From an uncultured euryarchaeote (GTDB lineage: Archaea; Thermoplasmatota; Thermoplasmata; UBA10834), in NCBI GenBank assembly GCA_937872085.1, contig CALMQK010000294.1:1-46876 (forward strand): a stretch of 46,876 nt of DNA, in the 5' to 3' direction. The notes below the pieces were generated by a model that saw only the letters and a program-made list of their open reading frames with translations, did no database searches and was not told the origin of the DNA. Within the stretch, counting starts at the first letter, position 1. Each line of letters begins with the position of its first letter. Below, piece after piece: positions 32,821 to 40,597 of this stretch. The position numbers and the translations under genes were made by a program.

Positions 32821-33636
32821 TCACTTCCCTATTACAACGGCGGCGTAGCCCACAACTTCGCGCATGGGGGACACATCCCCGGATGTGGCATACTTGAGCA
32901 AGGTGGCAGTGCCACCAAGACATGCGGTTATCGTCACGATGACCGGACCGTGCCCGCACATAGAGATGTTGTTCTCCTCGACTGCCCTGAAGACCGACTT
33001 CGCATCCATCGCCTTGATCGCGTCCAGCACCATCGCGTCTTTCTTCTTCGCTACGTCCTTAGGGACGTAGTGCGAGAGATCTGTCGACGCGATGACGACC
33101 ACGTCCTTTCCCTTTATCGCGCCCTTGATCGTCTTGCCCAATGAGACCGCGGAATCGTAATCCTGGAAGCCCATGCAGATGGGCACGAGCTTGAAATCGT
33201 TGGAGAAGTACTGAAGGAACGGGAGCTGTACCTCGATCGAGTGCTCGTATCGATGCGCCTCCGCGTCCTCGTCCACGATATCCCGCCGCACCTCCTTGGC
33301 GAGCTCACGGTCGACATGCACGATCCCGAGGGGGGTCTGAAAATCATCGGTAGCGATTGCGAGACCTGAACCTCTACCAGTATGATTCGGTCCGATGATG
33401 ATGAAGGTCTTGGGAAAGCCGTCCTCCGCGAGTCGCCCGTACAGATTGGCTGCCACCGCCCCGGAGTACATGTACCCTGCGTGCGGGACCACCCCACCGA
33501 GTATCGACCGCCTCCCTTTGGCAAGGGCGGGTAACTTCCCTGGTCCGAGCGGGTCCATGAAGCATTTCTCTATCTGGCCTCTCAAGGCCGCCTCATCGGC
33601 GGCATAGAACTGACCTGCGACCGTAGGATGTCTCAT
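32821..33636 (-). CDS. MEMO1-family (AmmeMemoRadiSam system B) protein
   Basis: A 271-aa homologue of MEMO, a copper/iron-binding redox-type protein fold related to class III dioxygenases. Seen: MRHPTVAGQFYAAD, VVPHAGYMYSGAVAANLY (metal His), FIIIGPNHTGRGSG, YEHSIEVQLPFLQYF, VVIASTDLSHYVP and MCGHGPVIVTI. ATG at 33636 matches the family opening; an in-frame GTG at 33648 adds four residues. Archaeal genomes keep this gene beside rps2 and rpoK, as here. Confidence 0.88.
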   Translation of the reverse strand: MRHPTVAGQFYAADEAALRGQIEKCFMDPLGPGKLPALAKGRRSILGGVVPHAGYMYSGAVAANLYGRLAEDGFPKTFIIIGPNHTGRGSGLAIATDDFQTPLGIVHVDRELAKEVRRDIVDEDAEAHRYEHSIEVQLPFLQYFSNDFKLVPICMGFQDYDSAVSLGKTIKGAIKGKDVVVIASTDLSHYVPKDVAKKKDAMVLDAIKAMDAKSVFRAVEENNISMCGHGPVIVTITACLGGTATLLKYATSGDVSPMREVVGYAAVVIGK

Positions 33637-33717
33637 TGGCTTCCGCACCCTAGGCTGCGCATGTCAATCGATAAGCAATAGCCTTTCGGAGGGACGGTTT
33701 TACGCCGGCGCTCACGA

Positions 33718-34353
33718 CTAGAGTGATGCCTCGAACTCGTCGACGGTCATCTTGAAGTCCTCGTCCGATGCCAGCTGACCTCTCGCTTTCAGGACCTCCC
33801 TGGTGAGGAGCCAGTAGATGGTCGCGAGCGCGCGCCTGCCCTTGTTGTTTGATGGTATGACGAGGTCGACGTACTTCGTCTCGTTGTTGGCGTCGCAGAT
33901 GCCGATGATAGGTATCCCCACATTCTGCCCTTCCCTGAGCGCCTGCTCGTCGGCCGCGGGATCCGTGACGATGAGCAGCTCCGGTTCGGTGAACTTCGGA
34001 AGGATCGGATTGGTCAGCGAACCAGGGACGAACCTGCCCGCGACAACCATCGCGCCTATGCTCTTTCCGAAGACCTTCGCCGGCTTCTGGCCGTACTGCC
34101 TGGCGGAGACGATGAGTATCTTCGGGGGATCGAACCTCGCGATGAACTTCGCTGCGATGCGAATCCTCTCGTCGGTCTTCTTCACATCCAGGACATAGAG
34201 TCCGTCCGTCCTGACCTTGAAAATGAACTCCTTCATGTCGGCGCTCTTCTGCTGAGTGCCGATGTGTACTCCGGATGTGAGGTAGATGTCCTCTGGGATA
34301 AGTAGTCCGGAACCCGGCTCGGTCCGCGTTTGTGTGTCAATCGCCTCGTCCAT
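33718..34353 (-). CDS. rps2: 30S ribosomal protein uS2
   Basis: Small-subunit ribosomal protein S2, 211 aa, archaeal type. Seen: [104 protein letters not shown] and [11 protein letters not shown] (written as [16 protein letters not shown]). The N-terminal extension of about 20 residues is polar. ATG at 34353 has GAGGGG 5 nt upstream, which overlaps the end of rpoK 10 bp away. Confidence 0.95.
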   Translation of the reverse strand: MDEAIDTQTRTEPGSGLLIPEDIYLTSGVHIGTQQKSADMKEFIFKVRTDGLYVLDVKKTDERIRIAAKFIARFDPPKILIVSARQYGQKPAKVFGKSIGAMVVAGRFVPGSLTNPILPKFTEPELLIVTDPAADEQALREGQNVGIPIIGICDANNETKYVDLVIPSNNKGRRALATIYWLLTREVLKARGQLASDEDFKMTVDEFEASL

Positions 34354-34362
34354 CTGTACCCC

Positions 34363-34536
34363 TCAGGTTTCTCTCTTGACTGTCATCGGGATGACGCCCT
34401 TCTCGTACTCCATTATGGAGATGGTGATCGGGTCGATGATGTCCTCGGAGGCCTCGATGAGTATGGGGGCGCCGAGGCTTATCTGAAGCGCTCGCGCGCC
34501 TATGATCCTAGCCTTCTCAAAGCGAGTGTACTTCAA
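34363..34536 (-). CDS. rpoK: DNA-directed RNA polymerase subunit K
   Basis: Archaeal homologue of Rpb6/omega, which stabilises RNA polymerase. I take the TTG at 34536, giving 57 residues, the normal RpoK length: LKYTRFEKARIIGARALQIS, GAPILIEASEDIIDPITISIMEYEKG, MTVKRET. GAGAGGAT lies 6-7 nt before it. Longer in-frame starts (to 34638) would place the strong TATA box at 34582-34592 inside the gene, so they are rejected. It opens the rpoK-rps2-MEMO-DUF2085 transcript; the enolase gene often found between rpoK and rps2 is absent. Confidence 0.9.
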   Translation of the reverse strand: MKYTRFEKARIIGARALQISLGAPILIEASEDIIDPITISIMEYEKGVIPMTVKRET

Positions 34537-34581
34537 ATCCGCATCCTCTCTGTCGTGGAGGTATCCCCTAAAATGTGGCCC

Positions 34582-34592
34582 CTTTATATACG
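34582..34592 (-). promoter_or_regulatory. TATA box of the rpoK operon
   Basis: Minus-strand CGTATATAAAG is a near-perfect archaeal TATA box. It predicts a start near 34560 and a leader of about 25 nt before the TTG of rpoK at 34536. Confidence 0.65.
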
Positions 34593-34658
34593 TTTGGGGC
34601 GCGGACGCGATCTTCTCCATCGGAGATTCGCGCAGCAATGAAAGGCTTCAGTCGCTCC

Positions 34659-34703
34659 CAACATATATTCACGCGTTAAATATATAATTATAACCATATG
34701 TTG
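34659..34703. repeat. AT-rich island with 8-bp inverted arms
   Basis: A 45-bp stretch that is mostly A/T in a GC-rich genome. Its ends are CAACATAT (34659-34666) and ATATGTTG (34696-34703), exact reverse complements, and the interior contains TAAATATATAATTATAA. It lies between the divergent rpoK operon and the class III aminotransferase, but each of those has its own nearer TATA box. Use unknown: extra promoter, small RNA promoter or DNA-unwinding site. Confidence 0.6.
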
Positions 34704-34837
34704 TTCTAGATTGCGTGAGCTCATGCCGAGCTGAGATGCCGGAACCCCCCGCGGCCAGTAATTCCTATCCGGTTATCGTACCTGCATGTTCGAAATCGGC
34801 CTATTTCGGGACCGAAGATCACCGTTCTTCCACAACT

Positions 34838-34846
34838 GATTTATCG
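34838..34846 (+). promoter_or_regulatory. TATA-like box for the class III aminotransferase
   Basis: GATTTATCG lies 37-45 bp before the ATG at 34883; the resulting short leader carries AGAGGG. Confidence 0.45.
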
Positions 34847-34882
34847 CGATGTTGCTTCTCGAATGACCACAGAGGGATGAAG

Positions 34883-36226
34883 ATGCCCAAAGTTCCGAAC
34901 ATCAGAGTGGAGCCTCCGGGCCCGGAGGCCAAGAAGATCGTCGCAAAGGATGACGAGTACATTGTGAAGGCTACAAAGACCGCGCCTCTTGTCTTCAAGA
35001 AGGCGGAGGGATCAGTGATCGAAGACGTCGATGGAAACACCTACCTCGACTTCTATGCTGGGGTCGGCGTGCTCAACGTCGGCGCGAGGCATCCGAGGGT
35101 CGTAGCAGCCGTCAGCGACCAGCTCGGCAAGTACATGCACATAGCGGGGACGGATTTCTATGAGCCGCTCCAGGCTAGACTCGCTGAGAGACTAGCCAAG
35201 ACCGCGCCGGGCAATAACAAGAAGATGGTGTTCTTCTCAAACACGGGCGCGGAATCGGTAGAGGCCGCGATCAAGATCGCCAAGAGAGGAACTGGCAAGC
35301 AGTGCTTCCTGGACTTCCTCGGGGCGTTCCATGGGAGGACCACCGGGGCCATGACGCTCACCGCGAGCAAGTGGGTACAGAGGGAAGGTTACACCGCTAC
35401 GCTCATGCCGGGCGTCTTCCACGTGCCGTACGCCTATTGCTACAGGTGCATATACAAGATGGAGTACCCGAGCTGCGGAACATACTGCGCCAAGGTCATC
35501 GAAGAAGTCTACTTCGAGACCCAGATCCCGCCGAACGACCTCGCAGCGATCTGCATGGAGGTCGTGCAGGGAGAAGGCGGGTACGTCGTGCCGCCAAAGA
35601 CCTTCGTGAAGATGGTCTTCGACCTCACGAGGAAGTACAAGTGCCTGTTCATCGACGACGAGGTGCAATCTGGCATGGGCAGAACGGGGAAGATGTGGGC
35701 CGCGGAGCACTTCGACATCGCGCCTGACATCATCTGTTCTGCGAAGTCGCTCGGTGGCGGACTCCCGCTCGGAGCCACGATCGTGGATGCCAAGCTGAAC
35801 TTCGACAGGTATGGCCGGCATTCGAACACCTTCGGTGGGGTCTCGCTCGCGCACGCGGCCGCCCTCGCAACTCTTGATGTCATAGAGGATGAGAAACTCC
35901 TGGACCGCGGGACGAAGGTCGGGAAGGAGACCAAGAAGCGCCTCGAGGAGATGATGGAGAAGTACGACATCATCGGCGACACGCGTGGCCTCGGCATGAT
36001 GCTGGCGCAAGAGTTCGTGCAGGACAGGAAGACCAGGAAGCACGCCGCGAAGAGCCGGGACAAGATCGCGGACATGGCATTCAAGAAGGGCCTGATGCTC
36101 CTGCCCTGCGGAAAATCCGTCATCCGATACATACCCCCGCTCAACATACCGCAGGACCAACTGGATTCGGGCCTCGAGATCCTTGAGGACTGCATCAAGA
36201 CCGTGAACAGGAACAGGGCTGACTGA
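34883..36226 (+). CDS. class III PLP aminotransferase (ornithine/GABA type)
   Basis: A 447-aa omega-amino-acid aminotransferase or racemase of the archaeal class III group. Seen: DVDGNTYLDFYAGVGVLNVGARHP, FFSNTGAESVEAAIKIAK, FHGRTTGAM, catalytic Asp259 in FIDDEVQSGMGRTG, PLP lysine 288 in CSAKSLGGGLPLGA, and the C-terminal PPLNIPQDQLD. Unusual for the wider family is a four-cysteine stretch at 186-202 (C-x2-C-x8-C-x3-C), known in archaeal members and possibly metal binding. Substrate (ornithine, 4-aminobutyrate, or a branched amino acid) is not decided by sequence. ATG at 34883 has AGAGGG 6 nt upstream; a second ATG two codons earlier is possible. Confidence 0.88.
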   Translation: MPKVPNIRVEPPGPEAKKIVAKDDEYIVKATKTAPLVFKKAEGSVIEDVDGNTYLDFYAGVGVLNVGARHPRVVAAVSDQLGKYMHIAGTDFYEPLQARLAERLAKTAPGNNKKMVFFSNTGAESVEAAIKIAKRGTGKQCFLDFLGAFHGRTTGAMTLTASKWVQREGYTATLMPGVFHVPYAYCYRCIYKMEYPSCGTYCAKVIEEVYFETQIPPNDLAAICMEVVQGEGGYVVPPKTFVKMVFDLTRKYKCLFIDDEVQSGMGRTGKMWAAEHFDIAPDIICSAKSLGGGLPLGATIVDAKLNFDRYGRHSNTFGGVSLAHAAALATLDVIEDEKLLDRGTKVGKETKKRLEEMMEKYDIIGDTRGLGMMLAQEFVQDRKTRKHAAKSRDKIADMAFKKGLMLLPCGKSVIRYIPPLNIPQDQLDSGLEILEDCIKTVNRNRAD

Positions 36227-36287
36227 GCTCAAACTCTAGGGACTGACCGGCTGGGTTCGGATGTCCTCCGAACTCCAGCGGTCTTAT

Positions 36288-36296
36288 CTTATTATC
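36288..36296 (+). promoter_or_regulatory. TATA-like box for the zinc-ribbon gene
   Basis: CTTATTATC is centred about 29 bp before the ATG at 36321, the spacing of a leaderless transcript; no ribosome site is present. Confidence 0.45.
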
Positions 36297-36320
36297 TCGC
36301 GAACTGATTCTTCCCACATA

Positions 36321-36509
36321 ATGACGAACAGGCGAACGCAAGATGACAAGCTCGGCAGACTGGCGGAGATTGCTGTGCGTAACAGATACGACCCTGAGAG
36401 ATTGGCAGCCGTGAAACGGGTAATCTCTGGGAAAACAAGGTGCCCCGAGTGCGACGAATCGAACGGAGCCGATCAGGAGTACTGCAATCACTGCGGCGCG
36501 AGATTGTAA
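36321..36509 (+). CDS. 62-aa double zinc-ribbon protein
   Basis: A small basic protein, start MTNRRTQDDKLG. The last third has two CxxC pairs, CPECDESNGADQEYCNHCGARL (pairs at about 42-45 and 56-59), forming one zinc ribbon. The N-terminal 40 residues are helical and charged. Likely a nucleic-acid or protein-interaction module; no family name can be given. Leaderless promoter layout. The gene sits between the aminotransferase and the convergent ccmF, with 47 bp to the ccmF stop. Confidence 0.65.
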   Translation: MTNRRTQDDKLGRLAEIAVRNRYDPERLAAVKRVISGKTRCPECDESNGADQEYCNHCGARL

Positions 36510-36556
36510 CCAGGGCATCGTGACAAGAAGAATATCTGAGGGATCCGAACAGAACG

Positions 36557-38719
36557 CTAGCGGCTTCGACTCTCCTTGAACTTCTTCAGCTCTTCCTCCA
36601 CCAGCGCCTCGTAGTCTTGAGTCTTGGCTGGAGGTGGAGCGACCTCCTTCTTCCGGTCTGGCGTACCCGTTCTCGCATCGATCTCCTTCGGCTCCTGTTG
36701 CCAGACCGCTGTCCTTATCGCGAGACCAATTACCAGCAGACCGAATCCGCCCCACAACGCGTTCATCATCGGAACGACTTTCATCTGCACCAGGGCCGTC
36801 GTGTTGCTCATCCACTGGAAGTCCAGATAGAGGTCGTTTGCCAGGGACTTGTAGACGTAGACCTCGGCGTCGACGACCTGGGTCTCCACACCTCTGATCA
36901 GGTAGAGGTCCGTCAGTACAAGGCCGGAACGGAGGGCGTGGCCGGACTTCATTACATCCATCGTGCCCTCTCGAACGGCATTCACGCTCGTCGCTCCCGA
37001 ACCTGAACTCACGTCGCTGGCAGTCAGTGCCACCAGCCGCACCGTGTAGTCACCGACCTTCGCCTCTTGGCCGAGAGACATCTCGATCGAGGTCGTGCCG
37101 CTCACGAGATTAGAAGGGAAGGACTGCATGTTCGTGGATATGATGAAACTCACAAGGACCATGGCGACGCCCAGGTGGATGAGGTGTGGGCTTGCTTTCT
37201 GAAACGTCTTCCTGGCGGAGCCCACGACCCGCGATCTCGCAAGCTTCACTATCGAGACCCCGAGCGCGACCGCATAGGCTGGAAGGCTGAAGGCGACGAG
37301 AGCATCGATCCAGCCGGTCACGGCGCCAACGACCCCTGCCGCGATCGATGCCACGATCAACCCCGAACCAAGATAGAACGCGATCTCCTTGCCGGTGAAC
37401 TTCCAGACCAGGCATATGCTCATGGTCGTCATCAATCCCACGAAGAATATGGACAACTTCTGGTTGAACTCCGCGTAGTTGGACCCCTGTGATGCGTTCA
37501 AGTTCTTGAACATGAGCAGCACCATCACAGCACTCGTGATGACGAGCAACATGACCGTCAACATCGTGTTGTTCTTGTCGCTGATGTACTCGCTCAGCTT
37601 CTCCGGCTCGGGTTGCTCTTCTGGTCTTTCCATGGTCCTGTACCGCGAATACGCCAAGAACACGGTCAGGGCGAACAGTGTCAACATGAGAGAGAAGATG
37701 CCAAGAATAGTGCCATCGTTCTGGAGCAGGTACGAAAGCCTCGCGCTGCCGCTGGTCCCTACCGAGCTCCCGAAATTGTGCACCGACTGGGCCCACACGC
37801 TGCCTGCGCGGGTGGCGAACGTTGCGAAGATGACCGCGACGAACGAAAGCATGCCCAGCACCGGGGACCAGAGCTTGTACTCCCCCTTCCTCGAATGTCT
37901 TACGACTGTGTGCAGGAAGGCGCTGGTAATCAGCCATGGCAGCAACGAGGCCGTCTCGACCGGGTCCCAGGCCCAGTATCCACCCCAACCGAGCACGTAA
38001 TATGCCCATATGGCTCCGACACCGATACCCAATGTGAGGAAGATCCAGCCAAGCCTGGACCATGGGAGCGATATCTTGAACCAATTCGGATCGTCCGAGA
38101 CAAGATAGGCGAGCGCTGCCGCGAAGGCGGCGACGCAGAAGGCGTACCCGGCGAACACCACTGGAGGGTGGAGCACCATCTCTGGGGTCTGAAGCAAGAG
38201 ATTCATCCCGTATCCGTTGGGCAACCATGTCTGATTGAAGCTGCCGGTCCTGGCGAAGAGGTCCATCTGCCAAAGCAGGATCATGAAGAGAGATATGATC
38301 GCCGCTACGGTCGCCTGGAACGCGCCATGGAACTTGCTGCCAAGGTACTTCCTCTTCGGCTCCAAAAGGACCTCGACCACGAGCACCAGGGCCATGAACC
38401 ATATCCAGAGCAGGAACGAGCCTTCCGCGCCCGCCCACACACCGGAGAGCTTGTACACCGCGCTCAGGTCCGTAGATGAGTTCGACCAGACGTAAAGGTA
38501 ATCCATGTTCGACGACAGGAAATAATCCGTTAGCAGCAGCAGAGCCGCGCTGATGGAGACGAATGTGAGGACGGATAGCACGACCGAGGCCTCCGTCAAG
38601 AGCCTGTCCTTGCGGCCCATGGCAAGCGTCCTAGCAAGAGCCGCGCCGATCGCGGCCAATGTTCCGATGACGATGAGGGATTCACCAGCGTCCATGTCTT
38701 CAGCCTCCGCTCGACTCAT
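36557..38719 (-). CDS. ccmF: cytochrome c heme lyase CcmF
   Basis: Large membrane subunit of System I cytochrome c maturation that joins heme to apocytochrome outside the cell. 720 aa with about 14-15 membrane helices. The tryptophan-rich WWD loop is GWGGYWAWDPVETASLLPWL, with flanking heme-ligand histidines in PEMVLHPPVVFAGYAF and HTVVRHSRKGEY. A large outer domain follows near residues 550-650, and the C-terminal about 50 residues are a charged tail (EALVEEELKKFKESRSR) longer than in typical CcmF. ATG at 38719 overlaps the stop of the 43-aa ORF by 4 bp (ATGA). Last gene of the ccm operon; no ccmG, ccmH or ccmI follows. Confidence 0.93.
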   Translation of the reverse strand: MSRAEAEDMDAGESLIVIGTLAAIGAALARTLAMGRKDRLLTEASVVLSVLTFVSISAALLLLTDYFLSSNMDYLYVWSNSSTDLSAVYKLSGVWAGAEGSFLLWIWFMALVLVVEVLLEPKRKYLGSKFHGAFQATVAAIISLFMILLWQMDLFARTGSFNQTWLPNGYGMNLLLQTPEMVLHPPVVFAGYAFCVAAFAAALAYLVSDDPNWFKISLPWSRLGWIFLTLGIGVGAIWAYYVLGWGGYWAWDPVETASLLPWLITSAFLHTVVRHSRKGEYKLWSPVLGMLSFVAVIFATFATRAGSVWAQSVHNFGSSVGTSGSARLSYLLQNDGTILGIFSLMLTLFALTVFLAYSRYRTMERPEEQPEPEKLSEYISDKNNTMLTVMLLVITSAVMVLLMFKNLNASQGSNYAEFNQKLSIFFVGLMTTMSICLVWKFTGKEIAFYLGSGLIVASIAAGVVGAVTGWIDALVAFSLPAYAVALGVSIVKLARSRVVGSARKTFQKASPHLIHLGVAMVLVSFIISTNMQSFPSNLVSGTTSIEMSLGQEAKVGDYTVRLVALTASDVSSGSGATSVNAVREGTMDVMKSGHALRSGLVLTDLYLIRGVETQVVDAEVYVYKSLANDLYLDFQWMSNTTALVQMKVVPMMNALWGGFGLLVIGLAIRTAVWQQEPKEIDARTGTPDRKKEVAPPPAKTQDYEALVEEELKKFKESRSR

Positions 38720-38847
38720 CGATGCGCTTCATTGCCCGCTAGCTCCTTCTTGTACGAGGCGCTGAGATTCCCGCAGACCTTGGCGTCGACCTTCCCCTTC
38801 TCCAGCGCCCTGTCGAGGGCGACGATGGCGTCCATCAGTTTGCTCAC
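38716..38847 (-). CDS. 43-aa ORF between ccmE and ccmF
   Basis: A GTG at 38847 is preceded by AAGGAGG with 6-nt spacing, the strongest ribosome site in the operon. It opens a 43-codon frame: MSKLMDAIVALDRALEKGKV, then DAKVCGNLSASYKKELAGNE and AHR. The stop overlaps the ccmF start by 4 bp (ATGA), so it is translated and coupled to ccmF. The product is soluble, helical, charged and has one Cys. It is not CcmD (found separately) and shows none of the CcmH or CcmG thioredoxin motifs. Function unknown. Confidence 0.75.
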   Translation of the reverse strand: MSKLMDAIVALDRALEKGKVDAKVCGNLSASYKKELAGNEAHR

Positions 38848-38892
38848 TGATACCCTCCTTGACAGACTGTCTTGAAATCGGATCACCGTCAC

Positions 38893-39282
38893 CTAGTACT
38901 TCGACGCGCAGCCAACGGTGAGATCGGTCGCGATCATGTGCAGGGACGGCACGTCATCGAGCTGCCCCTTCGCCCCGACGGTCTTGCCGTTCTCGAAACC
39001 CGATGGCAACGGCCCGGTCATCGTCACGTTGATGTTGCCACCCGAAGCCGCATTCGTATCGAACAGCGTGAAGTTCCTGCTCCCGGGGTCTCCGTTCCAG
39101 TCAGCAACAACCCCCCTGACCTCGATCGGTTTACCCGAGTATTGTGAAGGGCTGTGGACGACGTCGCTCACGGACAGGTAGTTCTGTCCACCAGTCGAGC
39201 TCCAGCCCCAGAAGACGACGACCAGGGCAGCCGCGATCACAACAAGGGCAACGATGACCTTCCTCTTGCGACGCCTCGACAT
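38893..39282 (-). CDS. ccmE: heme chaperone CcmE, CXXXY variant
   Basis: Periplasm-side heme carrier that receives heme from CcmABCD and hands it to CcmF. 129 aa: basic N-terminus, one membrane anchor (residues 9-27), then an OB-fold (GKPIEVRGVVADW, SRNFTLFD, VGAKGQLDDVPSLHMIAT). The heme-attaching motif, HXXXY in most bacteria, is CASKY here (Cys125, Tyr129), the hallmark of the variant System I of archaea and some sulfate reducers, which also lacks CcmH. Notably the protein ends at that Tyr, without the flexible tail of bacterial CcmE. Confidence 0.88.
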   Translation of the reverse strand: MSRRRKRKVIVALVVIAAALVVVFWGWSSTGGQNYLSVSDVVHSPSQYSGKPIEVRGVVADWNGDPGSRNFTLFDTNAASGGNINVTMTGPLPSGFENGKTVGAKGQLDDVPSLHMIATDLTVGCASKY

Positions 39283-39322
39283 CGGTCGGGGCGGGCTGGG
39301 AAGTTCTGGGTTCGGGGGCGAA

Positions 39323-39475
39323 TCACTTGCCGTGCTTCGACACCTCCTCCTTGAGCATCTTGATGTCCTTGTCTATCCTGCGCTGCCTCAGGTACATGTA
39401 CCCGAGGAAGGAGAACAGGCCGAGCCAAACGATCGAATAAGCGACATACAACGCCGTCCACGAATCCGACATCAT
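39323..39475 (-). CDS. ccmD: CcmD-like small membrane protein
   Basis: A 50-aa protein missed by length cut-offs. It starts MMSDSWTALYVAYS, has one membrane helix (IVWLGLFSFLGYMYL), then RQRRIDKDIKMLKEEVSKHGK. This is the CcmD layout: single helix with an outside aromatic N-terminus and a basic helical cytosolic tail. CcmD helps release holo-CcmE from the CcmABC complex. Its first ATG overlaps the ccmC stop by 4 bp, and it lies between ccmC and ccmE as expected. Confidence 0.85.
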   Translation of the reverse strand: MMSDSWTALYVAYSIVWLGLFSFLGYMYLRQRRIDKDIKMLKEEVSKHGK

Positions 39476-40596
39476 TCTTCATCTCCTATCTTACGCTTGA
39501 GTTCTTCCAATTCTTCTTCAGCTTCCGCAATCTCCACTCTCTTTATTAGCATTGTTATGAACAGGACCGTGAACGCGACGACCGCTATGCCTATGGTCAT
39601 GCCGGCCTGCGGGGACAGACTGCCGCTGCTGGTCGCGATGACCTGTGGATGGCTGGATTGCAGCAGCGGGGCCACTCTCGAGGACAGGAAACTCATCGGC
39701 ACGGTGATGAAGCTGAGTATCCCATAGACCGCGCTCACCCTGGCCTTCGCGCTCGGTTCGCTGATCGCGGCTCTCAAAGACAGATAGCCAATATAGACGA
39801 GCCAAAGGACGAAGGTCGTGACCAGCTTCATGTCGTCCCAGCGCCAATAGACCCCCCACTCCTGCCTAGCCCAGACTGGTCCGGTCGTGATGGCGATTGT
39901 AGCGAAGACTATACCAATCTCTGCAGAGGAATACGCCACTCTGTCGTACTTGTGATCTCTAGTCCTTAGAAAGAGGGCGCTTCCGACCAGTGTGACCCCA
40001 AATGAGAGGTAGCACGCCCACGCGGACGGCATGTGGAAGTAGAATATCTTCTGGGCGACAGGGGCGGTCATGAGCCCGAAGCTTCCCACCGAGCCAAATG
40101 TAATGTCATTTCCGCTTCCGCTTGAAAGCGAGAAGCCTGTCACGTTAGAATTCGGGGCAATCGTGTTTGAGGTGACGATGCCGTCCATTGACAGATTGGC
40201 ACCAACCACAATTACACCACCCAGGTTTGGACCCATGCGGGGATTCAAGCCTCCTGAGATTGACTTGATATCTATCGGTCGTACTGTCCACCATTGTTGA
40301 TTCAGACTATGGGTTGCATTGGCCTGCAGATATCGCCCGTAGTCACGGAAATCTGCAAGCGAGAAGATTACCTCATCTGGCCCGTCCAGCATACCGAAAT
40401 GGATAGAGTAGACAGCGGACACGAATCCCGCAACTTTGAGCTTTGATCCTTCCACCGAAGACAAAATCTCGCCTGCCGATTTCACGCCGGTTTGGGGCAG
40501 AGGAGCGAAAAAGACTGCAAGATAGACCGTCATCAGGATCAAGACGACGGAGACCACCACCAGAATCGTTCCCAGTTTCTTCCTGTCCATCCTCAT
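39472..40596 (-). CDS. ccmC: heme-handling protein CcmC with an extra outer domain
   Basis: Presents heme to CcmE. The C-terminal part (about residues 175-374) is a normal CcmC: heme-ligand His188 in IFYFHMPSAW, the WWD loop TTGPVWARQEWGVYWRWDD at 238-255, and His316 in LLQSSHPQ. Ahead of it lie a membrane helix (9-32) and about 140 outer residues (33-175) not found in typical 240-aa CcmC. That insert has a beta pattern (SKLKVAGFVSAV..., DEVIFSLADF) recalling the OB fold of CcmE. ATG at 40596 has GAGGGATGAT next to it. Co-transcribed with ccmB (1-bp gap) and ccmD (overlap). Confidence 0.9.
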   Translation of the reverse strand: MRMDRKKLGTILVVVSVVLILMTVYLAVFFAPLPQTGVKSAGEILSSVEGSKLKVAGFVSAVYSIHFGMLDGPDEVIFSLADFRDYGRYLQANATHSLNQQWWTVRPIDIKSISGGLNPRMGPNLGGVIVVGANLSMDGIVTSNTIAPNSNVTGFSLSSGSGNDITFGSVGSFGLMTAPVAQKIFYFHMPSAWACYLSFGVTLVGSALFLRTRDHKYDRVAYSSAEIGIVFATIAITTGPVWARQEWGVYWRWDDMKLVTTFVLWLVYIGYLSLRAAISEPSAKARVSAVYGILSFITVPMSFLSSRVAPLLQSSHPQVIATSSGSLSPQAGMTIGIAVVAFTVLFITMLIKRVEIAEAEEELEELKRKIGDEE

Positions 40597-40597
40597 A

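Noticed and set aside
34715..34882. 56-codon N-terminal extension of the class III aminotransferase
   Set aside because: Composition unlike the enzyme, contains the TATA-like box at 34838-34846, and the ribosome site points to the ATG at 34883.
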